Positions 25,557 to 33,801 of a stretch of 39,311 nucleotides of DNA are shown in pieces. Below the pieces are notes generated by a model. It was not told the DNA's origin. It worked only from the letters and a program-made list of their open reading frames with translations, and made no database searches. The DNA lies in the NCBI GenBank assembly GCA_035279665.1, contig DATEHI010000094.1, positions 1 to 39,311 on the forward strand, given 5' to 3'. A program made the translations under genes and the position numbers. The first letter of the stretch is position 1; each line of letters opens with the position of its first letter. This DNA comes from CF-13 sp035279665 (lineage in GTDB: Bacteria; Chloroflexota; Dormibacteria; CF-121).

Positions 25557-27758
25557 TCAGGCGACCCGCTGGCGCTTGTCGACGTACATCGAGCGATCGG
25601 CGGCGGCCAGCAAGCTAACCGCGGTGGTGCCGTCGGCCGGAAACGCCGCCGTCCCGATCGACACCGAAATCGCACCGGCCGGGTCGTCCGGGTTGAGCAG
25701 CGTCCCGCCGATTCGGCGGGCGAGCGAGAGGGCACCCACCTGGTCCATCCCCGGCATCAGGAGGACGAACTCATCGCCACCCCAGCGCGTGGCTAGATCG
25801 GCCTGGCGAAGGTCGGTGCTGAGCACCGACGCCACCCGCCTCAGCACCGCGTCGCCCGCCGCGTGGCCGCGGGCGTCGTTGACCTGCTTGAGCCCATCCA
25901 CGTCGAGCATCAGCACGGCGAACGTCTCCCCTGAATCGCTGGCAAGCCGCTGCTCGAGCGCCTGCTCGAAGGCACGTCGATTCGCCAGCCCCGTCAACGG
26001 GTCCGTCCGCGCCGTCGCGGCCAACCGCTCGATCAGGCGAGCATTGAAGATGGACACGGCCGCCTGGTTCGCGAGAATCGTGAGCAAGCGCAGGTGGTCA
26101 CCGCTGTACTGGTTGATGCCCACCTTGACGTTGACGATGACTCCGATCAGACGATCCTCGAAGATCACCGGCACAGCGAGCATCGACTCGTTGCTGTCGG
26201 TGGTCCCCGGTATGTGAACCGCCTTGGGATGGTGCTCGGTATCACCGACCAGCGCGCCCTGCTTGGTTTCGGCGACCCAGCCCGTGATGCCTTCGCCCAC
26301 CTGAATCGCCAGCGTTTCTGCCGTGACTCCCTCGTATTCGCTCCGCTGGGTGTCACTGAAGTACGCCGGTCTCAGCGTCCGGCCGTCCTCCTCGAGCAGA
26401 TAGACGCGGCACTGGTCATAGGGCAGCAACGTGGTGATGGCGCGACCGATCGTTTCACAAACTTCGGGCACGCTGACCGTTGTGGCCAGCCGCGCACCCA
26501 GTTGCTGGATCGCGTCGAGGTGCTGCGTCCAGGAACGAGCGAACGGCGAGGCGCGGTCGGTGTGTAGCGCACTCTCGGAGGTTCCGCTGACGGCCACCTC
26601 GCCGGATTCGATCACCAGTAGCAGTGCCTCCGCGACCTTCGGGTCGAACTGCAGGCCCGATAGGGAACGGATTTCTTTGAGGATCCAGTCCCGCGGCCGG
26701 GCCCGACGGTATGGCCGGTCACTGCACATCGCCTGGAAGGCGTCGCAGGCATGGATGATGCGCGACTCGATCGGTATCTGCTCGGCGCGGAGCCCATCGG
26801 GATAGCCGCCGCCGTCCCAGCGCTCGTGCTCGGCACGGACGACGGGCCGGATGCGGGCGAGGAAAGGGACCGAGGCAACGATGCGCTCGCCAATCACCGG
26901 GTGCTCCCGCATGATGGCCGTTTCCTCATCATCGAGCGCGCCCGGCTTGTTGAGGATGTAGCCGGGGATGCCGATCTTGCCGATGTCGTGCAAGAGAGCG
27001 CCGTATTCCAGGAAACGTAGATCCTCGTTCTCGAGGCCGAGACGCCGTCCGACGGCACGCGCCAGCGCGGCCGTCTCCCGCGAGTGCGCTTCGGTGTGCC
27101 GGTCCTTTGCGTCGAGCGCGGCGGCGAGCGCGGCGATCGTGGCCAGGTAGCTCCTTTCGAGCTCGTCGCGTCGTTGCTCCGCCAGCTGGTTTTCCGCGCG
27201 CAATGCCGCGGCGACCATCGATGGGACAAAGGCGCAGACGGCCATGGAGGGTAGGAGCACAAGTAGCGTCCGGGCGTAGTACGCGTCCCAGCCCTGCAGC
27301 AGAAGTGGGGTGGTCGCGACGAGCGCGTTGAGCACCAGCACGGTGACCGCCGCTCGGAATTCGAACAGCGACGCGCTGAAGACGACGATCACCATCAGCA
27401 GCGGGATCAGGTGCGAATGCACCCCGCCGGTCGCCGCCAGGCTGACGCCATTGACCACGAGCCCGCCAAAAACCACCGGCAGAAAGCGCTGAGTGGGGAA
27501 GGCCGCCCATGGCCAGAACCAGGCAAGGAACCCGGCGGCAAAGGACGAGCCGGTGATGAGCCATTCGATCCCGTAGTTGACCTGCAGGTCGTGGCCAATG
27601 AAGTTACTGGCCATGACGACTCCGCCGAGGCCCCAGAGGGAGAACGCGGCGGCCCGGAAGGTCGCCCGGTGCAGCGTCCGTCGACCCGCGACCGTCCCCA
27701 TTACTGGCGAATACAACGGCGGTTGGAGAGGCTTCCCGTCGTCGGCACTCTTTGCCAT
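25557..27758 (-). CDS. Membrane HD-GYP / GAF / GGDEF hybrid c-di-GMP enzyme
   Basis: 733 residues from the ATG at 27758; an ATG at 27701 (MGTVAGRR) is also possible. About six membrane segments lie at residues 35-185, then a coiled region. An HD-GYP phosphodiesterase domain follows with LLHDIGKIGIP (HD at 257-258) and HERWDGGGYPDG, then a GAF domain, then a GGDEF cyclase domain. The GGDEF motif is intact and preceded by RQAD, a complete RxxD inhibitory site. The protein has both making and breaking domains for c-di-GMP; which one dominates is unknown. Its start is three bases from the divergent rsmE. Confidence 0.92.
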   Translation of the reverse strand: MAKSADDGKPLQPPLYSPVMGTVAGRRTLHRATFRAAAFSLWGLGGVVMASNFIGHDLQVNYGIEWLITGSSFAAGFLAWFWPWAAFPTQRFLPVVFGGLVVNGVSLAATGGVHSHLIPLLMVIVVFSASLFEFRAAVTVLVLNALVATTPLLLQGWDAYYARTLLVLLPSMAVCAFVPSMVAAALRAENQLAEQRRDELERSYLATIAALAAALDAKDRHTEAHSRETAALARAVGRRLGLENEDLRFLEYGALLHDIGKIGIPGYILNKPGALDDEETAIMREHPVIGERIVASVPFLARIRPVVRAEHERWDGGGYPDGLRAEQIPIESRIIHACDAFQAMCSDRPYRRARPRDWILKEIRSLSGLQFDPKVAEALLLVIESGEVAVSGTSESALHTDRASPFARSWTQHLDAIQQLGARLATTVSVPEVCETIGRAITTLLPYDQCRVYLLEEDGRTLRPAYFSDTQRSEYEGVTAETLAIQVGEGITGWVAETKQGALVGDTEHHPKAVHIPGTTDSNESMLAVPVIFEDRLIGVIVNVKVGINQYSGDHLRLLTILANQAAVSIFNARLIERLAATARTDPLTGLANRRAFEQALEQRLASDSGETFAVLMLDVDGLKQVNDARGHAAGDAVLRRVASVLSTDLRQADLATRWGGDEFVLLMPGMDQVGALSLARRIGGTLLNPDDPAGAISVSIGTAAFPADGTTAVSLLAAADRSMYVDKRQRVA

Positions 27759-27770
27759 AGGATGGCCGGC

Positions 27771-28469
27771 ATGTTCTGGACATTCGTCGAGGCATCCGAG
27801 GTCGCCCGTGGCCGGGTCTCGATCGGGGGCCCCCAGGGTCATCACCTCGCGCGCGTGCTTCGCGTTCGCCCGGGGGAGTGCGGAGTCGCCGTTTCCAACG
27901 GAAGGGAATACGAGATCGAGGTCGTCGAGGTCGACGGCACCCGCGTCGTCGGGCGAGTCGTCGGCGATCGGCCGGTCCAGGGAGAGCCCGGCATCGGCAT
28001 CACGCTCCTGCAGGCGGTGGTGCCGAATCCGGACTTCGACGCTGTGATCGAGGCCGGCACCGCGGTCGGCATCCGGCGCTTCATCGCCGTCCACGCCGAG
28101 CGGTCGGTTGCCCGACCGGCGGCGTCACGGTTGACGCGCTGGCAGGCGATCGCCGGGTCCGCCGCCGAGCAAAGCCATCGCGGTGCCATGCCCGAAGTGG
28201 CCGGTCCGGTCTCGTTGCCCTCGGCGCTGGAGCAGGCGCGCGGCACAAGGCTGCTCGTGCTCGAGCCATCCGCATCGGCGCCGCTGCTGCGGGCGATCGA
28301 CGGGTCGAACGCGTACACGATTGCGGTCGGCCCCGAGGGCGGCTGGACTGACGGCGAACTGTCCCTGATGAGCGAGCGCGATGGCATCTTCGTCAACCTC
28401 GGACCGCGGATCCTGCGCGCTCGCCTGGCCGCCGTTGTGGCCGCTGCTATCCTCGTCCAACAACCATGA
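27771..28469 (+). CDS. rsmE: 16S rRNA m3U1498 methyltransferase
   Basis: 232 residues from ATG at 27771 (MFWTFVEASEVARG); an ATG three codons earlier (27762) is an alternative. The SPOUT-class SAM site shows AVGPEGGWTDGE and LGPRILRARLA, and the N-terminal PUA-like part has GHHLARVLRVRPGE. It methylates N3 of U1498 in 16S rRNA. Its stop overlaps the mtaB start (ATGA). This is a housekeeping block unrelated to the catabolic island. Confidence 0.92.
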   Translation: MFWTFVEASEVARGRVSIGGPQGHHLARVLRVRPGECGVAVSNGREYEIEVVEVDGTRVVGRVVGDRPVQGEPGIGITLLQAVVPNPDFDAVIEAGTAVGIRRFIAVHAERSVARPAASRLTRWQAIAGSAAEQSHRGAMPEVAGPVSLPSALEQARGTRLLVLEPSASAPLLRAIDGSNAYTIAVGPEGGWTDGELSLMSERDGIFVNLGPRILRARLAAVVAAAILVQQP

Positions 28470-29695
28470 ACGTCTCCATTCAAACGCTCGGATGCAAGGT
28501 GAATTTTGCCGAAATGGCCGAGCTCGGCGACCGGCTGGCGCGTGCCGGCTTCATCGTGTCGGACGGCGATGAGCACGCCGACATCTGTGTGATCAACAGC
28601 TGCACCGTCACGGCGCAAGCCGACCGCAAGCTTCGAACCATGGTGCACGGGCTACGGCGCCGGCACCCGGAGGCCCACCTCATCCTTACCGGCTGTCACG
28701 TCGACAATGCGAATCCGCGCGTTTCCGCTATCCCCAGTGTCGACGTGGCGTTTCCGAATGCGCGAAAGCGGGAGATTTTCGACTACGTCTCCGCCAACTT
28801 CGCCCCGGCCGCAGAACGCGGGTCGACGTCCTTCGCGCGGTCGCGCTTCTTCCTCAAGGTGCAGGACGGCTGCAATCACCGCTGCACGTACTGCATCGTG
28901 TGGCGCACCCGCGGCGTGTCGCACAGCGACGAGGAAACGGCGCTGATCGCACGGGCGCGGCAAGCGGTCGACGATGGCTATGGGGAGATCGTGCTGACCG
29001 GCGTGGACCTGGGCGCCTTCGGCCGCGACCGTGGAGAGGCCTTCGCGCCTTTCGTTGCGCGGCTGCTGGAGGCCATCGCCCCGGCCCGCCTTCGCCTCAG
29101 CTCGATCAATGCCAACGACTTCACGCCGGCGCTGGTCGAGCTAACGGCGTCGCCGCGCTTTTGCCGGCATCTTCACATCCCATTGCAGTCCGGCAGCGAC
29201 CGGGTGCTGAAGCGGATGGGCCGCCTCTACCGGCGTGACGATTACCTCCAGCTGGTTAGCGCCCTGCGGACGCAGTCGCCCGAGATCGCGGTCACCACCG
29301 ACGTGATCGTTGGTTTTCCTGGTGAGACCGATGCCGATTTCGCGGACACGCAGGCAGTCGCAGCCGATGCCGGGCTGACCGGCATGCATGTCTTCCGCTA
29401 CTCACCGCGTGCGGGGACCGCCGCGCCACGCCTCGGCCTGCCGGTGGACGACGCGGTCAGTCGCGATCGCAGCCACCGCTTGCAGGCTCAGGCGGACGAT
29501 CAGCGCCAAGCCTACGAGGCGCGCTTCCTCGGTCGCGAGCTTGAGGTGATCTGGGACCGCCGCGTCCCTTCCCGCATGCGCGGCCTGACCGACAACTACA
29601 TCACGGTCTATGCGCCCGAGCGAGGCCAGGCGCTGGGCAGCCTCGCCCGCGTGCGCCCGCTGACCGTCATCGCCGACGGCCTGCTCTGCGGGTAA
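28466..29695 (+). CDS. mtaB: tRNA t6A37 methylthiotransferase MtaB
   Basis: 409 residues. The N-terminal UPF0004 domain has three cysteines (TLGCKVNFAE, NSCTVT, TGCHVD). The radical SAM domain has CNHRCTYC. A C-terminal TRAM-like part follows. The QTLGCKVN opening and the gene order after rsmE fit MtaB, which turns t6A into ms2t6A at position 37, rather than MiaB or RimO. Confidence 0.92.
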   Translation: MNVSIQTLGCKVNFAEMAELGDRLARAGFIVSDGDEHADICVINSCTVTAQADRKLRTMVHGLRRRHPEAHLILTGCHVDNANPRVSAIPSVDVAFPNARKREIFDYVSANFAPAAERGSTSFARSRFFLKVQDGCNHRCTYCIVWRTRGVSHSDEETALIARARQAVDDGYGEIVLTGVDLGAFGRDRGEAFAPFVARLLEAIAPARLRLSSINANDFTPALVELTASPRFCRHLHIPLQSGSDRVLKRMGRLYRRDDYLQLVSALRTQSPEIAVTTDVIVGFPGETDADFADTQAVAADAGLTGMHVFRYSPRAGTAAPRLGLPVDDAVSRDRSHRLQAQADDQRQAYEARFLGRELEVIWDRRVPSRMRGLTDNYITVYAPERGQALGSLARVRPLTVIADGLLCG

Positions 29696-29704
29696 GCTTG
29701 GCCG

Positions 29705-30052
29705 ATGGCTGAGGAGTGCCTCTTCTGCAAGATCTTCGCACGCGAGATTCCTGCGAAAGAAGTCTTCCGTGATGAAGAGATCGTCGCCTTTGACGACATC
29801 CGTCCAGTCGCCCCGACCCATGTCCTGGTGATTCCGAAGGAACACATTCCAACCGTCCACGACCTCACGGCCGCACAGGCGCCGATGCTCGCCCGGATGG
29901 TCCAGGTTGCCAACCGCATCGCCGACGAGCGCAAGATCGATCGCGACGGCTATCGCTTGGTTTTCAACAAGGGGCCGCAGGCGGGGCAGACCGTCTATCA
30001 CCTCCACCTGCACCTACTCGGCGGTCGCGCCATGGGCTGGCCGCCGGGTTGA
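29705..30052 (+). CDS. HIT-family nucleotide hydrolase/binding protein
   Basis: 115 residues with CLFCKI at the N-terminus, PTHVLVIPKEHI and the histidine triad HLHLHLLGGR. This is the HinT/protein kinase C inhibitor branch, which hydrolyses phosphoramidates of AMP. It starts 9 bases after mtaB and is probably co-transcribed with rsmE-mtaB. Confidence 0.93.
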   Translation: MAEECLFCKIFAREIPAKEVFRDEEIVAFDDIRPVAPTHVLVIPKEHIPTVHDLTAAQAPMLARMVQVANRIADERKIDRDGYRLVFNKGPQAGQTVYHLHLHLLGGRAMGWPPG

Positions 30053-30170
30053 CGGCGCTCGGCTCGATAGGGATTCCGTAGCCTCTGTTACGACCTTTCG
30101 ACATCTTCATTTCGTGCCGGCAACGGCCGAAAGAAGCGCTGTAATTCGCTCCCATTAGGGTGGGTCGCAG

Positions 30171-31133
30171 ATGCGCCTGCTTCCCGCTCGCCCGAAGAAA
30201 ACGGAGGAGCGCCGCCGCCGGCGGTACGGCTTCTGGCTGTTTTTTGCCGGATTGGTCGCGATCTTCTTCGTGGTTCGCGCCATCCCCGCCGATTGGGAAA
30301 TCGGACCGTTCCGGATCGAGACCAGCGGCAATGCGGCCGACCAGGCCAGCCTTTACTTTGCGGACGATCCGCGGGCGCCATTCTGGCTGCTAGTTCCGAC
30401 GTTCAACCTTCCGCCTCGCTTCTTTGCGATGCGCCCCAACAGCTCACCTCGGCCGGTTGCCCTGGGGCCGACCGCATCCCCGTCATCCAGCGCGTCAAGT
30501 TCGCCCAGCGCGTCGCCGGCACCGACGGCGACCGCCGGCCCGACACCCACCCCTGGTACGACACCGACGCCTACGCCCACGCCGGCCCCGACGCCCACAC
30601 CGACCCCGACGCCCACGCCCACCCCGACCCCGACGCCCACGCCGACTCCGACGCCCACACCGACTCCGACGCCCACACCGACCCCGACGCCCACGCCCAC
30701 GCCGACGCCGACGCCCACGCCCACGCCGACCCCGACGCCCACGCCGACCCCGACGCCCACACCGACCCCGACGCCCACACCGACCCCGACGCCCACGCCG
30801 ACCCCGACCCCGACGCCCACGCCCACGCCCACGCCTGCGCCGCTTGCTATCACGAGCGCCTCGGAATCAACCAAATCGACCGGTCAATGCGGTGAGGGCA
30901 CCATGACGGCAACCGGCACCTTCCGGACCAACGGCGCCGGCGGCACCGTGACCTATTACTGGGTTCGCAACGGGGTAGCCCAGCCGCAGCGCTCCGTCAT
31001 CGTCGCCAAGGGCGACACGAGCGCCAAGGTGGTAACCGACAGTTGGGTGCCCCAGAATTCGGGTACCGAGAAGCTGGTGTTCGTCAGCCCGAGCCACCCA
31101 ACGCTCAGCCAGTCCTTCAACTGCGGCGGCTGA
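30171..31133 (+). CDS. Membrane-anchored surface protein with long Thr-Pro repeat
   Basis: 320 residues. A basic cytoplasmic N-terminus (KKTEERRRRR) is followed by one membrane segment at about 21-40, a short folded or linker part to ~95, a Ser/Pro-rich stretch, then almost pure Thr-Pro from ~124 to ~222. A final domain of about 98 residues has two cysteines (GQCGEG and FNCGG) and beta-rich sequence (VTYYWVRNGV), so it may be an Ig-like, disulphide-closed domain. The layout suggests an extracytoplasmic domain held away from the membrane by a rigid stalk, likely glycosylated. The 118-base gap before it contains no clear promoter or RNA. Confidence 0.8.
   Translation: MRLLPARPKKTEERRRRRYGFWLFFAGLVAIFFVVRAIPADWEIGPFRIETSGNAADQASLYFADDPRAPFWLLVPTFNLPPRFFAMRPNSSPRPVALGPTASPSSSASSSPSASPAPTATAGPTPTPGTTPTPTPTPAPTPTPTPTPTPTPTPTPTPTPTPTPTPTPTPTPTPTPTPTPTPTPTPTPTPTPTPTPTPTPTPTPTPTPTPTPTPTPTPTPTPAPLAITSASESTKSTGQCGEGTMTATGTFRTNGAGGTVTYYWVRNGVAQPQRSVIVAKGDTSAKVVTDSWVPQNSGTEKLVFVSPSHPTLSQSFNCGG
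30540..30840 (+). repeat. In-frame 6-base-period tandem repeat encoding Thr-Pro
   Basis: About 300 bases are built from hexamers of the type AC(G/C/A)CC(C/G), with a frequent higher-order unit of 18 bases (CCGACCCCGACGCCCACR). It keeps the Thr-Pro reading frame throughout, with only one Ala-Pro near its left end. The length is expected to vary by slippage. Confidence 0.9.
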
Positions 31134-31150
31134 GCGAAGGACGCGCCCGG

Positions 31151-32005
31151 CTAGGCAGCGGCCGAGGACTCGTAGCGCGCGATCTTTCCCGGGCCCGACC
31201 GCTTCGCCGCATAGAGGGCTTCGTCAGCACGGGCCAGCAGCACCTCAGGCGTTGCGCCGTCATCCGGGAAGACGGCAATGCCGATGCCAAAGGAGACCTG
31301 CACGTCGGTGCCGCGCAGGGTCTGTCCCATCGACCGGTAAATCTCCTGGATGCGGGTGGCGACGATGCGGGCGCCGTCGCCGTCGGCGTCTGACAGCAGC
31401 AGCACGAACTCGTCGCCGCCGAAGCGGTACGGTTCGTCGCCCACGCGGACCGCGAAGCGCAACAAGTTGGCGACTTCCTTCAGCAGTTCATTGCCCATGC
31501 CGTGACCCAGACGATCGTTGACCGTCTTGAACCCGTCGACATCCATCATCATCACGGCCATTCGCCGCCCCGTTCGCGCCGCGGGCCCGAGCCACGTAGG
31601 CAGTTGCTCCTGCAGTGCGCGGAGGTTGCGGAGGCCCGTCAGTTCGTCAACGCGGCTCATCCGCATCAGCCGCCGCCGCTCCTGCTCCCAGTTGCTCGTC
31701 AAGAGCGCCGCGTATCCATACATCAGCAGGTGGGTGAGCCCGTTGACGATCAGCGGCGTCCCCGAGGCACCGATGACCCCGACGCTCACAATGGCGACCG
31801 CCGCGGCGATCGCCAGCGCCAGCAGCCGCGGCAGCAGCATGGCCCCGGAAAGCACGATCAGGAAGTAGACAAGCCGCAAGTCGAAGTCGCCTCCTACCGA
31901 ACGATCCAGGTAGGCGACCGCCGCGACGGCGGCCAGCAAGAGGGCGAGGCCGAGGATGCGGCGAATGCCGAGGACGTTGCGCATCGCCGGCTCCGCGATT
32001 TTCAT
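31151..32005 (-). CDS. Membrane diguanylate cyclase (GGDEF)
   Basis: 284 residues. Four or so hydrophobic segments lie at about 13-100, then a GGDEF domain with VDELTGLRN, an intact GGDEF motif and RVGD in front of it (RxxD inhibitory site). It makes c-di-GMP. It is a different type from the hybrid at 25557 because it has no HD-GYP or GAF part. It borders the pilus locus, whose PilB has a predicted c-di-GMP motif. Confidence 0.92.
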   Translation of the reverse strand: MKIAEPAMRNVLGIRRILGLALLLAAVAAVAYLDRSVGGDFDLRLVYFLIVLSGAMLLPRLLALAIAAAVAIVSVGVIGASGTPLIVNGLTHLLMYGYAALLTSNWEQERRRLMRMSRVDELTGLRNLRALQEQLPTWLGPAARTGRRMAVMMMDVDGFKTVNDRLGHGMGNELLKEVANLLRFAVRVGDEPYRFGGDEFVLLLSDADGDGARIVATRIQEIYRSMGQTLRGTDVQVSFGIGIAVFPDDGATPEVLLARADEALYAAKRSGPGKIARYESSAAA

Positions 32006-32026
32006 GAGACTTTTGCCTAGGCGATA

Positions 32027-32044
32027 ACGGCCTTGCCGGGCCGT
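32027..32044. other. Inverted repeat between diguanylate cyclase and pilD-like gene
   Basis: ACGGCC, a 6-base loop and GGCCGT form a perfect six-base-pair inverted repeat, 22 bases upstream of the cyclase start and 13 bases after the end of the pilD-like gene (both minus strand). There is no T-run, so an intrinsic terminator is doubtful; an operator is the other option. Confidence 0.35.
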
Positions 32045-32056
32045 AATTGCGCCGGA

Positions 32057-32455
32057 TCAGACGGAGGTCGTCCGCCCCTGCGTCACGGCACGCACGATCC
32101 AGATGGCGAGCAACGCCACGATGCCCGCCGCGATCGCCGCCAGGGGGTGGGCGCATCCCACGACCGCCCAGGGGAGACCCAGGGCGAGGCCGCTGAGCGC
32201 CTCGCGAATGGGCACGCCGCGGCCGATCGGCGTGTCACACGCGCGACAGCGGCCACGCTGGGCCAGGTAGCTGATCACGGGGACGAGTTCGTCGGCCGTC
32301 AGGCGATGCTTGCAGGTGCGGCAATGCGACGGCGGCCAGAGCAGCGATTCCCCCCGTGGCAGGCGGTCCGAAACCACCTCGAAGAAGCTGCCCAGGGCCA
32401 TTCCGAGTGGAAGCAAGAAGGCTGCGCCGAGCAGGTTGCACAGGATGTCAAGCAA
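32057..32455 (-). CDS. Prepilin-peptidase-like protein with only the N-terminal cysteine domain
   Basis: 132 residues from a TTG start with GGAGG 10 bases upstream. It matches the A24 N-terminal (DiS_P_DiS) domain of PilD: GSFFEVVSDRLPRGESLLWP, then HCRTCKHRL and GRCRACDTPIG, the two CxxC pairs. Two hydrophobic segments follow. It stops there; the aspartyl peptidase half with the catalytic Asp residues and GxGD is absent and not found in the adjacent DNA. It may partner a separate peptidase elsewhere or be a remnant. It diverges from pilT. Confidence 0.82.
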   Translation of the reverse strand: MLDILCNLLGAAFLLPLGMALGSFFEVVSDRLPRGESLLWPPSHCRTCKHRLTADELVPVISYLAQRGRCRACDTPIGRGVPIREALSGLALGLPWAVVGCAHPLAAIAAGIVALLAIWIVRAVTQGRTTSV

Positions 32456-32494
32456 TCAAACGCGCCTCCGAGCCAGCCCGCCGACGCCCACCCC

Positions 32495-33547
32495 TTGATC
32501 ATCGACGCCTACCTCCAGACCCTGCTCGACCATTCGGCCTCGGATCTGATCCTGACCGCCGGCGCCCCACCCACGATGCGCAAGGATGGGGCCCTGGTGC
32601 CGATCGCGGCCGACCCGATGCGACCCGACCAGATCGAGCAGATCGCCCGCGAGCTGCTGTCGCCCGAGCGCTGGACCCGCTTCAAGGCGCAGGGTGATCT
32701 GGACTTCTCCTTCAACTGGCAAGGCCGGGCGAGATTTCGGATCAACATCTTCATGCAGCGGGGCTCGGTCGGTCTTGCGCTTCGACTGATTCCATACCAG
32801 ATCCCGACCTTCGACCAGCTCGGCGTGCCGATGGTAGTGCGGGGTCTGACGCGGCTGGGCCAGGGGTTGATCCTGGTGACGGGTCCGACCGGTTCGGGCA
32901 AATCGTCGACGCTGGCGGCGATGGTGGCCGACATCGTGGCGACGCGACCATGCCACGTCATCACCATCGAGGACCCGATCGAGTACGTGTACCGGCATCA
33001 GCGAGGTATTGTCGAGCAACGGGAGGTCGGCGCGGATGTCCCGTCGTTCGCGGACGGCCTGCGGGCGGCCCTTCGGCAGACGCCCGACGTGCTGCTCATC
33101 GGCGAGATGCGCGATCTCGAAACGATCTCAGCTGCGATCACGATCGCCGAAACCGGGCACCTGGTGCTCGCCACCTTGCACACCAACGACACCGCGCAGG
33201 CCGTTGACCGGATGGTGGACGTCTTCCCCGGTGACCAACAGCAACAGGTTCGCGTCCAGCTCTCCAGCACCCTGGCGGCGGTGATCTACCAGCAACTTTT
33301 GCCGCGCCGGGGCGGGCCGGGCCGGATCGCCGCCTTCGAAGTCCTGCTCAACACGCTCGCCGTCCAGAACCTGATCAAGGAGGGCAAGACGCGGCAGCTG
33401 CGCAATGTGCTCGAAACGAGTGCCAAGGACGGCATGAATACCATGGAACGCAGCCTGAGCGAGCTGGTCCGCTCCGGCATGGTCGACCTCGGGTCTGCCG
33501 CGGCCCGCTCCCAACACCCCGAAGAGCTGCGCCGCCTGGCGGCATAG
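32495..33547 (+). CDS. pilT: Type IV pilus retraction ATPase
   Basis: 350 residues from a TTG start at 32495 (LIIDAYLQTLLDHSASDLIL). No ATG or GTG fits, and no ribosome site is obvious. Walker A GPTGSGKS lies at about 130-137, then the Asp box IEDPIEYVYRHQRG, Walker B LLIGEMRDLET and His box GHLVLATLHTND. Near the C-terminus AVQNLIKEGKT matches the PilT AIRNLIRE motif, which separates PilT from PilB. It powers retraction for twitching or DNA uptake. Confidence 0.94.
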   Translation: MIIDAYLQTLLDHSASDLILTAGAPPTMRKDGALVPIAADPMRPDQIEQIARELLSPERWTRFKAQGDLDFSFNWQGRARFRINIFMQRGSVGLALRLIPYQIPTFDQLGVPMVVRGLTRLGQGLILVTGPTGSGKSSTLAAMVADIVATRPCHVITIEDPIEYVYRHQRGIVEQREVGADVPSFADGLRAALRQTPDVLLIGEMRDLETISAAITIAETGHLVLATLHTNDTAQAVDRMVDVFPGDQQQQVRVQLSSTLAAVIYQQLLPRRGGPGRIAAFEVLLNTLAVQNLIKEGKTRQLRNVLETSAKDGMNTMERSLSELVRSGMVDLGSAAARSQHPEELRRLAA

Positions 33548-33570
33548 CGCTACCCCTCCAGCCCGCGCAG

Positions 33571-33602
33571 GTTTGCGCCGGTTGACGCGTTTGCTCCGGT
33601 TG
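33571..33602 (+). promoter_or_regulatory. Direct repeats upstream of the BldC-like HTH gene
   Basis: GTTTGCGCCGGTTG (33571-33584) and GTTTGCTCCGGTTG (33589-33602) are 14-mers with one mismatch and an 18-base period. They end 7 bases before the ATG. The second half of copy 1 also contains TTGACG, a possible -35 box. Small BldC-like proteins bind direct repeats, so autoregulation is plausible. Confidence 0.55.
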
Positions 33603-33609
33603 GAAACAT

Positions 33610-33801
33610 ATGAAGCCGGCGCTTTCGACGAGCGCGGCGGCTCGCTGGCTGGGGATCAGTAAGTCAACGCTGATCCGCGCTGTGAATCGCGGCGACATCC
33701 AGCCGGCATTTCGCACTCCAGGGCGACACCTGCGATTCACCCTCGACGATCTTCAGGCGATCCAGCGGCGCCTGCAGGGCTCACCACGGGAGATGCCGTG
33801 A
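33610..33801 (+). CDS. Small BldC/MerR-like helix-turn-helix protein
   Basis: 63 residues. The HTH is TSAAARWLGISKSTLIRAVNRGD and the wing is RTPGRHLRFTLDDLQ, which resembles the RT-x-G-x-H-R-(F/Y) wing of BldC and excisionase-type proteins. There is no effector domain. Its stop overlaps the pilB start, so it is co-translated with the pilus motor. It probably regulates the pilus operon (inference). Confidence 0.82.
   Translation: MKPALSTSAAARWLGISKSTLIRAVNRGDIQPAFRTPGRHLRFTLDDLQAIQRRLQGSPREMP

Noticed and set aside
30053..30170. Possible riboswitch or small RNA in the gap before the Thr-Pro protein
   Set aside because: No recognisable c-di-GMP, cobalamin or other riboswitch core and no strong hairpin was seen.
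30540..30840. CRISPR array or intergenic satellite
   Set aside because: No unique spacers; the period is 6/18 bases and keeps one coding frame.
30353..30874. Elastin-like Val-Gly repeat protein on the minus strand
   Set aside because: It is only the reverse reading of the Thr-Pro codon repeat and has no supported start or context.
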